Assembly: GCF_004348995.1 (NCBI RefSeq)
Contig: NZ_SMKQ01000079.1
Coordinates: 1 to 35,060, forward strand
DNA length: 35,060 nt
Source of the DNA: Nonomuraea terrae
GTDB taxonomy: Bacteria > Actinomycetota > Actinomycetes > Streptosporangiales > Streptosporangiaceae
Reading direction: 5' to 3'
The notes beneath the pieces are model-generated. The model did no database searches, was not told the DNA's origin, and saw nothing but the letters and a program-made list of their open reading frames with translations. A program made the translations under genes and the position numbers. Positions 16,590 to 24,827 of the stretch are shown one piece after another (positions within the stretch are counted from its first letter, which is position 1; every line of letters starts with the position of its first letter).

Positions 16590-16626
16590 CGCCGCTCGAC
16601 CCGGCTTGACCGCCACCGGCGTCAAG
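16585..16626 (+). terminator. Perfect 10-bp inverted repeat spanning the phosphotriesterase stop
   Basis: CTTGACGCCG at 16585-16594 pairs exactly with CGGCGTCAAG at 16617-16626, with a 22-base loop. It contains the stop codon of the phosphotriesterase gene and the -35 of the PPOX gene's candidate promoter, so it may end one transcript, act as an operator for the next, or both. Confidence 0.45.
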
Positions 16627-16636
16627 GTTGCAGAAT
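16606..16636 (+). promoter_or_regulatory. Candidate leaderless promoter of the PPOX gene
   Basis: TTGACC at 16606-16611 and CAGAAT at 16631-16636, 19-base spacer, 7 bases before the ATG at 16644. The -10 is identical to the one proposed for the ATPase at 4797. No ribosome site precedes the ATG. Confidence 0.4.
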
Positions 16637-16643
16637 CGGCGCC

Positions 16644-17036
16644 ATGACGTTCACCCCAGCGGAACTCGACTATCTCGCCACCCAGCACCTCGGCCGCCTG
16701 GCCACCGTCGCGCCCGACGGCCAGGTGCAGAACAATCCGACCGGCTTCTTCGTGGACCCGGCGAGCGGCACGATCACGATCGGCGGGCACGCGCTGGGCG
16801 CGTCCAAGAAGTTCAGGAACATCCGGGCCGGGAGCACGGTGTCGTTCGTGGTGGACGACCTGGCCTCGGTCGACCCGTGGTCGCCTCGGGGCATCGAGAT
16901 CCGCGGCACCGCGGTGGCGCTGACCGACCAGGAGCCGCCCGCGCCGTTCTTCTCCCGCGAGATCATCCGGATCACGCCCTCCAGGATCGTCTCGTGGGGG
17001 CTGGACGGGCCGCGCGCGAGCAGAGCGGTGTCGTGA
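16644..17036 (+). CDS. PPOX-class F420-dependent oxidoreductase
   Basis: 130 residues with the split-barrel flavin/F420-binding pattern of the actinobacterial PPOX group: an N-terminal helix (PAELDYLATQHLGRLATVAPDG), the QNNPTGFFVD strand, SKKFRNIRAGSTVSFVVDD (phosphate contacts) and IEIRGTAVAL. Such enzymes reduce small substrates using F420H2 or FMN; the substrate is unknown. Its stop overlaps the next start by GTGA, giving a two-gene operon with a P-loop kinase. Confidence 0.88.
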   Translation: MTFTPAELDYLATQHLGRLATVAPDGQVQNNPTGFFVDPASGTITIGGHALGASKKFRNIRAGSTVSFVVDDLASVDPWSPRGIEIRGTAVALTDQEPPAPFFSREIIRITPSRIVSWGLDGPRASRAVS

Positions 17037-17605
17037 CGCCCGTCTGGGTGGTGAGCGGGCCGCCGGGGGCGGGCAAGTCGACGGTGGCGGCCGAGCTGCT
17101 CGCCCGCCTGTCCCCCGTGCCCGCCGTCCTCGACAAGGACACCGTGTACGGCGGCTTCGTCGCCGAGGTTCTGCGCGCCCACGGCCGCCCGGACGGCGAA
17201 CGCGAGGGCCCCTGGTACGACGAGCACATAAAAAGGCACGAGTACGGCGGCCTCACCAGGATCGCCCGGCAGATCCGCGGGCACGGCTGCCCGGTGCTGC
17301 TGGACGGGCCGTTCACCACGCAGGTGCACCACGCCGGCCGGTGGGCGGAGTGGGTGGCGGAGCTGGGCGGCCCGCCGGTGCGGCTGGTGTGGGTGCGCTC
17401 CGACGGCCCGACGCTGCGCGAACGCCTCTCGGCCCGGGGGCTCGGGCGGGACACGGGCAAGCTCGCGGCCTTCGACGACTACCTGAGGAACATCCGGGTG
17501 GACGAGCCGCCGGCCGTACCGTGTCTGGAGATCGACAACCGGCGCGGAGCACCGCCGATCGGGCGGCAACTCACCGCGGCGGGCATCCCACCGCGCCGGC
17601 GGTAG
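17033..17605 (+). CDS. AAA/P-loop small-molecule kinase-like protein
   Basis: 190 residues. N-terminal Walker A GPPGAGKSTVAAEL, a DKDTVYGG segment in the position of the kinase substrate-binding aspartate, VLLDGPFTTQVH in place of Walker B, VWVRSDGPTLRERLSARG (lid arginines). It resembles zeta-toxin/gluconate-kinase-like ATPases that phosphorylate small molecules; the substrate is not evident. GTG at 17033 overlaps the PPOX stop. The stop directly adjoins the convergent DUF1445 gene. Confidence 0.82.
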   Translation: MTPVWVVSGPPGAGKSTVAAELLARLSPVPAVLDKDTVYGGFVAEVLRAHGRPDGEREGPWYDEHIKRHEYGGLTRIARQIRGHGCPVLLDGPFTTQVHHAGRWAEWVAELGGPPVRLVWVRSDGPTLRERLSARGLGRDTGKLAAFDDYLRNIRVDEPPAVPCLEIDNRRGAPPIGRQLTAAGIPPRRR

Positions 17606-18385
17606 TCATTCGACGCGGTAGTCGTCGTCCCGGGCGTCCAGGATGGCCATGTGGCCCGGCAGGTGGCCGATCGCGTAGTCGACGCCGCTGGCCAGCACCG
17701 CCGCCTGCGGTGTCACCCCGCACGCCCAGAACAGCGGCACCTCCCCCGGCCGCACCTCCACCGCGTCGCCGTAGTCGGGCCGGGCCAGGTCGCGGACGCC
17801 GATCGCGCCGGGGTCGCCGACGTGCACGGGCGCGCCGTGCACCATCGGGTAGCGGCCGGTCACCTCGACGGCCGTCTTCACCAGGTGCTCCGGCACCGGC
17901 CGCATCGACACGACCAGCGGCCCCGACAGGCTGCCGGTGGCCTCGCAGGGGACGTTCGTGACGTACATCGGCACGTTCACCCCCGCCTCCAGATGCCGCA
18001 CCGGCACCCCCGCGGCCAGCAGCGCCCGCTCGAACGTGAAGCTGCACCCGATGAGGAACGGCACCAGGTCCGCACGCCACTCCCCGGCCACCTCGCCGAG
18101 ATCCGCGACCGCCGCACCGTCGCGGTAGAGCCGATAGGCGGGCAGGTCGGTACGCAGGTCACCCGGGAACAACCGGGTGGACCAGGATCCCGGCTCCCCC
18201 ACGTCGAGCACGGGGCACGCCTGCGGATTGCGATGGGCGAACAGCAGCAGCTCGTACCGCAGCCGCTTCGGCACGGCGATGAGATTGGCCTGCGTCCAGC
18301 CCCGGCACCAGCCAGCGGTCGGCACCCGCTCGCCGCTGCGGAAGCGCTCCCGCGCCTGCGCGGGGCTCAGGTCGGCGACGTCCAC
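17606..18385 (-). CDS. Putative hydro-lyase (DUF1445)
   Basis: 259 residues, normal length for DUF1445. Motifs: ARERFRSGERVPTAGWCRGWTQANL, VPFLIGCSFTFERAL, PMYVTNVPC, and the C-terminal WACGVTPQ and IGHLPGHMAILD. Relatives include mammalian D-glutamate cyclase; bacterial members are called hydro-lyases and often neighbour transporters, as here with a symporter. GTG at 18385, with TAGGGT upstream at leaderless spacing. Confidence 0.9.
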   Translation of the reverse strand: MDVADLSPAQARERFRSGERVPTAGWCRGWTQANLIAVPKRLRYELLLFAHRNPQACPVLDVGEPGSWSTRLFPGDLRTDLPAYRLYRDGAAVADLGEVAGEWRADLVPFLIGCSFTFERALLAAGVPVRHLEAGVNVPMYVTNVPCEATGSLSGPLVVSMRPVPEHLVKTAVEVTGRYPMVHGAPVHVGDPGAIGVRDLARPDYGDAVEVRPGEVPLFWACGVTPQAAVLASGVDYAIGHLPGHMAILDARDDDYRVE

Positions 18386-18454
18386 ACCTCGACCCTATGA
18401 CCGCGCCCGCTCCCCGGCCAGGCGTGACAGCGCGGTTTTCCTGGGTAGCGAAGT

Positions 18455-19774
18455 GTGCGCAGCGTGCCGGAGTTCCTGCGGCGGCGCTTCAACGGGGCCA
18501 CGCAGTTATTGAACGCCGTCACGTTCGCGGTCGCGCAGATCCTCATCGCCGGAGTGAACCTCTACGCCCTCGCCCTGGTCATGGAGGCGCTGCTCGGCTG
18601 GCCGCTGCCGGTGTCGGTGGTCGTCTCGGCGGTGATCGTGCTGGCGTACATCACGCTCGGCGGGCTCTCCTCGGCGATCTACAACGAGGTGCTGCAGTTC
18701 TTCGTCATCCTCGCGGGGCTGATCCCGCTCACCGTGCTGGGGCTGATGCGCGTGGGCGGCTTCTCCGGCCTGGCCGAACGCGTACGCCAGAGCTCGCTCG
18801 GCGAGGGCGGCCTGCACACCTGGACGCACACGGCGGGCGAGAACCCCATGCAGGCGCACTGGATCGGGATCGTGTTCGGCCTCGGGTTCGTGTTGTCGTT
18901 CGGCTACTGGACGACGAACTTCGCCGAGGTGCAGCGCGCCCTGTCGGCCAGGAACACGAACGCGGCCCGGCTGACCCCCATCGTCGCCGCCTACCCGAAG
19001 ATCCTCATCCCGCTGGTGACGGTGCTGCCCGGGACGATCGCGCTCGTGCTGTTCGGCGGGTGGGGCCAGAGTCGCGACTACAACGACGCGATCCCGCTGC
19101 TGATGCGCGACCTGCTGCCGAACGGCGTGCTGGGGGTGGCGGTGACCGGGCTGCTGGCGTCGTTCATGGCGGGGATGGCGGCGAACATCAGCGGGTTCAA
19201 CACGGTGTTCACCAACGACATCTGGCAGGCTCACCTGCGTCCGGACCGCGGCGACCGCCACTACCTTCGGGTCGGCCGGGTCGCGACCGTGGCGGGCGTG
19301 GCGCTGGGTGTCGGCACCGCCTTCATCGCCGCCGGTTACTCGAACATCATGAACTACCTGCAGGCACTGTTCTCGTTCTTCAACGCGCCGCTGTTCGCCA
19401 CCTTCATCCTGGGGCTGTTCTGGCGTCGGATGACGGCCTGGGCCGGGTTCTGGGGGCTGCTCGCCGGGACGGTGGCGGCATTCGCGTCGTACGTCTCGTA
19501 CAAGGCGGGGCTGGTGAACTTCGGCACCGAGCTGAACGCCAGCTTCTGGGGCGCCGGCCTGGCCTTCGCCGTGAACGTGCTGGTGTCCGTGGCCGTCACG
19601 CTCGTCACCACGCGCAAACCCGACTCGGAGCTGCGCGGGCTGGTGTACGGGCTCAGCGCGGTGGACGTGGAGGACGACGCGCTGGCCGGGGACGCCCGCT
19701 GGTACCGCTCTCCCGTGCTGCTCGGCGCGGGCGCCGTCGCCCTGGCGGCCTTGATGTACGGAGTGATGCTGTGA
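18455..19774 (+). pseudogene. Sodium:solute symporter, 5'-truncated
   Basis: 439 residues of an SSS-family permease remain: VRSVPEFLRRRF, GVNLYALALVMEALLGWPL, ITLGGLSSAIYNEVLQFFV, FGLGFVLSFGYWTTNFAEVQRAL and about nine or ten further membrane helices. Full members have roughly 100-120 more N-terminal residues (the first two or three helices), and only 70 bases separate this frame from the intact DUF1445 gene. Just upstream, 18432-18455 in another frame reads AVFLGSEV, which would join VRSVPEF if two bases (TG) were removed, so a frameshift and a deletion both seem to have occurred. Transport is probably lost. Confidence 0.7.
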
Positions 19775-19932
19775 GCGACATCCGCATGGTGATCGGCGGC
19801 CTGTTCCTGGTGTACGGCGTGATCCTGGTCGTCGCCGGCGCCTTCGGCGACGCCGTCAACCTGTGGACGGGCCTGGCCATGGCAGTATTCGGCGGCGCCT
19901 TCGTGGCCTGGTCCCGCATCCGCCGAATCTGA
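19771..19932 (+). CDS. Small two-helix membrane protein paired with the symporter
   Basis: 53 residues with two transmembrane helices (MVIGGLFLVYGVILVVAGAF and GLAMAVFGGAFVAWSRI) around a short DAVNLWTG loop. Its GTG overlaps the symporter stop by 4 bases. Small proteins of this shape follow actinobacterial symporter genes and are likely accessory subunits; function is inferred from coupling only. Confidence 0.7.
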   Translation: MSDIRMVIGGLFLVYGVILVVAGAFGDAVNLWTGLAMAVFGGAFVAWSRIRRI

Positions 19933-19992
19933 ACCGGGACTCAGCTCAGCCGAACCCGGCGGCTACTCCACGGACGACCCGAGGCCCAGCCC

Positions 19993-20229
19993 TCAGTACT
20001 CCACCTCGAACGTGTGGGGCCCGAGGCCGTAACCGTCACCCCGCGGCACCACGTACCCGTGCTCCACCAGCTTGGTGACGCTGTGGCGGACCTCCTCCTC
20101 GGTCAGCCCGCAGGCGCGCACCAGCCCGTCCATGCCGGCGCCACCCGACTCGACGGTCTGCGAGGCCACGGCCTCGTACACATGGATGTCCACGTCCGAC
20201 AGGGCCTGGACATCATGGCCCTCACTCAT
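19993..20229 (-). CDS. Small winged-helix-like protein (78 aa)
   Basis: 78 residues: a helix (DVDIHVYEAVASQTVE), then GMDGLVRACGLTEEEVRHSVTKLVEHGYVVPRGDGYGLG, which reads as a winged-helix HTH with a beta-hairpin wing. It is probably a small DNA-binding regulator. ATG at 20229 overlaps the stop of the next gene upstream (ATGA), forming a two-gene operon. Confidence 0.7.
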   Translation of the reverse strand: MSEGHDVQALSDVDIHVYEAVASQTVESGGAGMDGLVRACGLTEEEVRHSVTKLVEHGYVVPRGDGYGLGPHTFEVEY

Positions 20230-20453
20230 CAGCGCTGCCTCGCTCCCTCTCGCAACCGGCCCGGATCCACCTCGCGCGCCGGATACCGCCGCAAATACTC
20301 GGCTTCCAGCTCATTCGTCCGTTGGGTGTGCGTCGCCAGCGCGTCGTCCGAACCGTGGAAGAAAGTGTCACTCCTGGTCACGTGCAGTTGCCGCAGCTCG
20401 CGGATGACGTCCTCGTCGCTGAGCTGCGCCGGATCGATTCCCATGGTCGTCAT
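20229..20453 (-). CDS. DUF6158-like small protein
   Basis: 74 residues: DPAQLSDEDVIRELRQLHVTRSDTFFHGSDDALATHTQRTNELEAEYLRRYP-type sequence, helical and charged (first part IDPAQLSDEDVIRELRQLHV). This matches a small actinobacterial family of unknown function (DUF6158-like). ATG at 20453 has AGGGGG upstream. The following 247 bases up to the tRNA contain no gene that I can see, only a 12-bp palindrome CCCCGTACGGGG at 20546-20557. Confidence 0.72.
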   Translation of the reverse strand: MTTMGIDPAQLSDEDVIRELRQLHVTRSDTFFHGSDDALATHTQRTNELEAEYLRRYPAREVDPGRLREGARQR

Positions 20454-20700
20454 GCGTTCCCCCTACCCCGCCGAACATACGTGTCACATCACCAGCCAAC
20501 CCGCGCACGCACCTACCAGTGCCGCGAATGTGATCAAGCCGCACTCCCCGTACGGGGTCCGGCATGGAATGATGTCGGCGGAGACCTGTCTCCCGTTCGG
20601 CCGGACGCCGCAACCGGATCCGATGCTCTAGCCTTAGCCATGCGCGGGGCCTCATCACGATCCTCACGTCGCCCTGCCGCACGCCACACAACTGAATCAA

Positions 20701-20774
20701 GGGGCGGTAGCTCAGCCGGTTAGAGCATCGGACTCATAATCCGTGGGTCGTGGGTTCAAGTCCCACCCGCCCTA
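20701..20774 (+). tRNA. tRNA with CAT anticodon (elongator Met most likely)
   Basis: 74-base cloverleaf. Acceptor GGGGCGG (20701-20707) pairs with CCGCCCT (20767-20773, a G-U pair at 1-72), D arm GCTC/GAGC, anticodon stem-loop with CTCATAA, T arm GTGGG-TTCAAGT-CCCAC (20750-20766), discriminator A at 20774. No CCA is encoded. CAT could also be Ile2, but the A/T-arm sequence resembles actinobacterial elongator Met tRNA. The integrase of the element ends 31 bases downstream, so the 3' part is the probable attachment site. Confidence 0.93.
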
Positions 20775-20833
20775 CTCACTCCACCAGCGGTGCAGCAACC
20801 GCGCGTCAATCCGTGGGTCGGTCAACCGCCCTA
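20738..20833. repeat. tRNA-matching direct repeat at the attachment region
   Basis: AATCCGTGGGTCG in the tRNA (20738-20750) is repeated exactly at 20808-20820, 70 bases on, inside the last codons of the integrase; CCGCCCTA of the tRNA end (20767-20774) is repeated at 20826-20833. The tRNA 3' half is the likely att core; the second copy may be an integrase-binding or decayed att sequence. The distal att site is outside the window. Confidence 0.5.
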
Positions 20834-22406
20834 AGGGGGACCGAAAGGGAACCGCCAGTTTCAGACGCCTCCCCCACCGCGACCGCGCGAGGCACCAGAA
20901 CCACGCTCGCCTCCGCCGCTTCCCGAGCCACCTCCGGAAGCACCGTCGTATACAAGTCCGCCGTGATCGACAAACTGGAGTGGCGCAACATCTGCGACGT
21001 CGTCTTCATGTCATTCCCCGGCGCCAGCGACAACGTCGCCGCGCCATGGCGAAGGTCGTGCAGACGGATCGGCGGCAGCCCGGCCCCGAAGACGAGCCGC
21101 TCGAAATGCTCCGACACCCAGTCCGGGGTCAGCTCCGCCCCGTTCTCCCGCGTGAAGATCCGGCCCCTGTCGATCCAGGACGCGCCGAACGCCAGCTTCT
21201 CCTCCAACTGCCGCTTGCGGTGCGCCCGCAGCACGCCCACCGTGCCCTGATCGAGCGCCACCACCGCATCCGACGCAGCCGTCTTCGGCGCCCCCTCCTT
21301 CACCTGACGGCCAACGTTGGCCAGCTGCTTGGCCGTGGCCAGCAACCCCTCGTCCAGGTCAGCGTCCACCCAGCGGGCACCACACGCCTCACCACGCCGC
21401 AACCCACGGAACGCGACCAGGTGGTACAGGGCGTACAGCCGATCCCCAGCGGCGTGGTCCAGGAACGCGCCGAGCTGCGCCGGCGTCCACACCATCACCG
21501 GCGACGGCCGCGACGTGGCCAGCCACACCTTGAACCGCTCCAGCCGCTGCCGCGCCTTCGGCCGCGCGGCCCGCTCAGCGGCCAGCCGCTTCTCGTACGC
21601 CGCCTCGAACGCCTCCACGCGCGGCCGCGTCCACACCACACCCTTCGCCTTCTGCCCGCCGTCCAGCTTCAGCAGCGCCGCGGCGTTGAACGACACCAGG
21701 TGCTCCCGCTCCGCGTCGGCCAGCACGGTACGGATCGTCGCTTCGTCACCGGCCCCGTCGGCCGCTTCCCCCGCACGCCGGCCCGCACCTGCGGATCGTC
21801 CGAATCGCGCGCGGCCAGCAGGGCAGCGTTCTTCTCGTCGATCCGCGCGAACACCGCCTCGACGGTCGGCACAAACAGGCGATCCAACCGCACGCCAGCC
21901 AGCACCTCGCGGATGTGCGTCTCCCAGTGCGACACATATCCGAGCAGCGTCGACTCGCGGATGTCCTTGAGCCTTCGCCGGCGGGCCACCCACTGCTCCC
22001 AGTACTCGCCGAACGTCATCGACTGGAGCGGCTGCCCGGCCCGATACTTCTTGTGGAGCTCCTCGTAGTCCGGCATCGGCGCCCGCTTCCGGTGCGCCGC
22101 CTTCACCATGGCGAGGATCTCCATCCGCGCCTCATGCCCCTCCGGGCCGGCGTCCGGGATGTCGAGCAGCCGCCCGATCGCCTGGTACCGCTCGACCACC
22201 TCAGCCTCGGTGGCGAACCCGCCGAGCTTCAGGTAATGACGCTTACCGTCAGGCCGCGCCGGTAGTTCTTCCTTGCCGTACCACGTGCCATGGTTCGGGT
22301 TCCACGAGCCGTCTTTACGACGCAGCTTCGGGCACCTGGACTCCAGGTCCTTGCCGTCTGCGGCCCGGCATTTGCAACGTTTGAACGGGTTACCGGTCAC
22401 GATCAT
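20806..22406 (-). pseudogene. int: Tyrosine-type site-specific integrase, frameshifted
   Basis: The N-terminal part (22406 to about 21741) has a cysteine-containing start (NPFKRCKCRAADGK) and the core-binding domain (MTFGEYWEQWVARRRRLKDI, TLLGYVSHWETHIREVL). The catalytic part continues in the next frame to 20806: AFRGLRRGEACG (Arg I), LHDLRHGAATL (His-x-x-Arg), LRHSSLSITADLYTTV (His and the nucleophilic Tyr). Restoring one base near 21741 joins GKRPTGPVTK to ATIRTVLADAERE and gives about 533 residues. It reads toward the tRNA, as usual for tRNA-site integrases. Either inactive or a sequencing indel. Confidence 0.85.
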
Positions 22407-22468
22407 TTCCCCTTGCGTCCACGGCTACTTCGGGAAAATCGACGGGCCTCTCCGATGAGGAATCGCCG

Positions 22469-22861
22469 CTACCGCAGGCGAGGCAACCCGAACGGCGGCG
22501 TGTCCTGCTGCCCGTTGCCATTGATTATGTGCTCGCCGAGACCAGCGAGCGGATCCTTCAGCGTGAGGTCCGCCAGGTGCAGCCCTTGGAGCTTCGCGCC
22601 CGCCTTCATGCCCAGGCTGTACGCCGTCTCCACCGGCAGCGGCAGGACCGGCGCCGGTCGCCTGCGGAGGCTGCGCTCGAACCACAGGCCGCAGGTCAGG
22701 ACAGCCGCAGCCAGGGCGACCAGAGAGAAGATGCGCGACAGCAGGGCCGGAGACTCCACGATCAAGGAAAGTTCGAAGAACGTTCCAATAATGATGGCCA
22801 GCGCCGTCGCCCACCCGGCCCCGGCAGCAGCCGCGACCGCATTCCGCTTGTTTTTACTCAC
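22469..22861 (-). CDS. Small membrane protein next to integrase
   Basis: About 130 residues. A basic start (SKNKRNAVAAAAGAG), two hydrophobic helices (WATALAIIIGTFFELSLIV, LVALAAAVLTCGLWF), then RSLRRRP and a soluble tail (LHLADLTLKDPLAGLGEHI). The GTG at 22861 is favoured by GGAGG 5 bases upstream. No family recognised. The lower-GC stretch between it and the repressor (22862-22971) holds no gene I can support. Confidence 0.6.
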   Translation of the reverse strand: MSKNKRNAVAAAAGAGWATALAIIIGTFFELSLIVESPALLSRIFSLVALAAAVLTCGLWFERSLRRRPAPVLPLPVETAYSLGMKAGAKLQGLHLADLTLKDPLAGLGEHIINGNGQQDTPPFGLPRLR

Positions 22862-22971
22862 TATCCCCTCCAACCAGTTACGACCCCGTCGTCCCCCCGC
22901 GTCCGGTCAGGACACAATATGACCGAATCTCGGATATGGATAGAGGTGGTAGCTGGGAGGTTACCTGCACG

Positions 22972-23511
22972 TTACGGGGACCTCTGCCTGGACTTTTCCT
23001 CCAGAATTTCCAAAGTGGTGCGAATCTGGACAATCTGACCGCTCACGGATTGCGTGACGGCCTGAATTAGGGATTGCTCTAGAGAGGATTTCTGGGCATT
23101 GGTCAGCCCTTCGGCGGCACGAATGTCGTCGATCCCCTCCAGGATCATTTGCAGCACCCGCTCGGGCACGCTCTCGGTGTTGATGGCCGCCATCGACGGC
23201 TCGGCTGCTGCCCGCCGGCGCAGGTGCGACTCCAGCAGGCTCGCGGCCTCTGTGACGTTCGCACGCTTCGCGCGCCGGCCTAGATCCGCCAGCTCGTCGG
23301 GCGCGATACCGACGACCGCCGACATGATCGCAATCTTGTCCGGCGGGCCGTCATAGCGGCCGCTTTCGATGCTGCGCCATCCCGCCTCGGACATTGACAC
23401 TCCTGCGGCGGTCGCCGCTGCGGCGGCGTCGCGCACTGACAGGGGTGGCAGACGATCCTTGCGGCGCTCGCGGATGAGCTGCGCCTCGGGCGGCACGGGG
23501 TTGGTAGCCAC
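22972..23511 (-). CDS. XRE-type HTH regulator, probable element repressor
   Basis: 179 residues from the GTG at 23511 (an upstream in-frame GTG at 23529 is possible). The N-terminal region is a lambda-repressor-like HTH: IRERRKDRLPPLSVRDAAAA, recognition region SEAGWRSIESGRYDGPPDKI, and VGIAPDELADLGRRAK. The C-terminus is helical (LEQSLIQAVTQSVSGQIVQI) and may be for oligomerisation. Its position, divergent from the excisionase-like gene across an inverted-repeat-rich 185-base region, is that of the lysogeny or maintenance repressor of the element. Confidence 0.75.
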   Translation of the reverse strand: MATNPVPPEAQLIRERRKDRLPPLSVRDAAAAATAAGVSMSEAGWRSIESGRYDGPPDKIAIMSAVVGIAPDELADLGRRAKRANVTEAASLLESHLRRRAAAEPSMAAINTESVPERVLQMILEGIDDIRAAEGLTNAQKSSLEQSLIQAVTQSVSGQIVQIRTTLEILEEKSRQRSP

Positions 23512-23549
23512 GGTTCTACCACTCTCCACACGTCCGGGATGCGTGATTC

Positions 23550-23684
23550 TACGCACCTACGCGCACCCTATCGGATGTACGCGCACGTCAACAATCGGTT
23601 GAGCCCGAGAGTCGCCGCCCAGTAAGGATTTCCCGAAGCTAACCCAAGGTAAAGGATGCGCGCACAAGCGCGTAGGTACGCGTA
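23550..23684. promoter_or_regulatory. Operator cluster between repressor and excisionase-like gene
   Basis: TACGCACCTACGCGC (23550-23564) is matched in inverse by GCGCGTAGGTACGCGTA (23668-23684; 10-base core ACCTACGCGC identical), and related GTACGCGCAC (23577-23586) and ATGCGCGCAC (23656-23665) lie between. These are candidate binding sites for the divergent repressor. TACATG at 23683-23688 is a possible -10 placed for a leaderless start at 23697. Confidence 0.55.
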
Positions 23685-23696
23685 CATGCTTCTGCT

Positions 23697-23945
23697 ATGG
23701 CAACCACCACCGCCCAGCGGACCACATGCGTCTGCGGAGGCTGCACCTGCGGAGGGGACCCGCTCTTCTACGACATCCCCGACGTCATGCGCATCCTCGG
23801 CATCTCCAAGAAGTCAGTCGAAAAGCTCATCAGCAGCGGAGACCTCGACTCGACGCTCGTCCTCACCCGGCGCAAGGTCTACCGGCAGTCCGTCAGCGAC
23901 TACCTCGCCCGCTCCGAATCCGCCACCCCCGTCACCACCTGCTGA
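23697..23945 (+). CDS. Excisionase-like HTH protein with Cys-rich N-terminus
   Basis: 82 residues. Residues about 11-19 contain four cysteines (CVCGGCTCGG), followed by a MerR/excisionase-type (HTH_17) domain: LFYDIPDVMRILGISKKSVE, KLISSGDLDSTLV, RRKVYRQSVSDYLAR. As the first gene to the right of the operator cluster and divergent from the repressor it is a candidate excisionase or early activator. The cysteine cluster could bind a metal, which is unusual for Xis. No ribosome site; probably leaderless. Confidence 0.7.
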   Translation: MATTTAQRTTCVCGGCTCGGDPLFYDIPDVMRILGISKKSVEKLISSGDLDSTLVLTRRKVYRQSVSDYLARSESATPVTTC

Positions 23946-23958
23946 CAGGGAGGCAAGC

Positions 23959-24210
23959 GTGAGCACAGAGAAGCCCCGCATGACGGAAGACGAACTCCGC
24001 GCCCTACCGGTGAGCGTCCCGCTCGTCGAAGCCGGCCGCGCCCTGTGCATGGGACGCACCAAGGCCCACGAACTCGCACGCAAGAAGCAGTTCCCGTGCC
24101 GCGTGCTGCGACTCGGCGGCGCCTACGTCGTCCCGAAAACGGAGCTGCTGCGCGTGCTCGGCTACGACGCCCCCACCACCGCGCTCGACCCCGAACCCGC
24201 CACGCCCTGA
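23959..24210 (+). CDS. Second HTH/excisionase-family DNA-binding protein
   Basis: 83 residues: VPLVEAGRALCMGRTKAHEL is the HTH of the excisionase/AlpA-like group, followed by ARKKQFPCRVLRLGGAYVVPKTELLRVLG (wing and third helix). GTG at 23959 has GGGAGG 5 bases upstream. It follows the first HTH gene by 13 bases; one of the pair may be the recombination directionality factor and the other a regulator. Confidence 0.72.
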   Translation: MSTEKPRMTEDELRALPVSVPLVEAGRALCMGRTKAHELARKKQFPCRVLRLGGAYVVPKTELLRVLGYDAPTTALDPEPATP

Positions 24211-24296
24211 CATCAGGCGGCGGCGCGGGACCCGCACCGACGCAACCGGCCGGGCCCCGCTCGACCCACAACCTCACTCTCGAAAGGACGCGGATC

Positions 24297-24827
24297 GTGA
24301 CCACGATTCTCGCACCCGCCACAGCGGACAAGGTCAGCACCGCTGACCAGATCATCGAAACGCTCGCCACCTACGTCGACGAGCACAACCTCGACAACGG
24401 CGGCGGCCACCAGAACACCATGCTCCTCGCCGCCCTCATCACCCGCCTCTTCGACGTCACCCCCCGCGAGGCCATCGACCTCGCCAAGAACGACGCCTTC
24501 GACCCCCGCGTCAAGGTCGCCGGACAGGCCCGCAACCACATCCTGACCCGCGCCCAGGGCGCCCGCCTCGCCGCCGAGCAGTGGACGCCCACCGACGGCG
24601 ACACCGTCACCTGGAACGGCATCGACGGCATCTGGATCGTCCGTGGCTACGAGGACGACGACACCGTCTGGATCCACCGCCCCGACGTGCGCATGGTGCC
24701 CACCATCGGCCGCAACGGCGGCGGCATGGTCGACCTCGCGGGATGGCGCGACGAGCCCGCCCACGAGGAGCTGGTCGCCATCGCCGACCTCCGCCCCTTC
24801 GAGGTCGCCGCGGGGGTGACGGTCTGA
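24297..24827 (+). CDS. Hypothetical element protein (176 aa)
   Basis: Soluble protein: an N-terminal helical half (TADQIIETLATYVDEHNLDNG, MLLAALITRLFDVTPREAID) and a C-terminal beta-rich half (DTVTWNGIDGIWIVRGYEDDDTVW-like; first part DTVTWNGIDGIWIVRGYEDD). No known motif. GTG at 24297 has AAAGGA 8 bases upstream and begins the tightly overlapping operon that runs to at least 33,797. Confidence 0.72.
   Translation: MTTILAPATADKVSTADQIIETLATYVDEHNLDNGGGHQNTMLLAALITRLFDVTPREAIDLAKNDAFDPRVKVAGQARNHILTRAQGARLAAEQWTPTDGDTVTWNGIDGIWIVRGYEDDDTVWIHRPDVRMVPTIGRNGGGMVDLAGWRDEPAHEELVAIADLRPFEVAAGVTV

Noticed and set aside
20546..20557. Palindrome CCCCGTACGGGG upstream of the tRNA as an attachment or regulatory site
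   Set aside because: A 12-bp GC-rich palindrome is not unusual in this genome and has no repeat elsewhere nearby.
21741..21750. Programmed frameshift in the integrase
   Set aside because: No slippery heptamer or stimulatory structure is evident, and similar indels occur in unrelated genes of the element; a plain indel is simpler.
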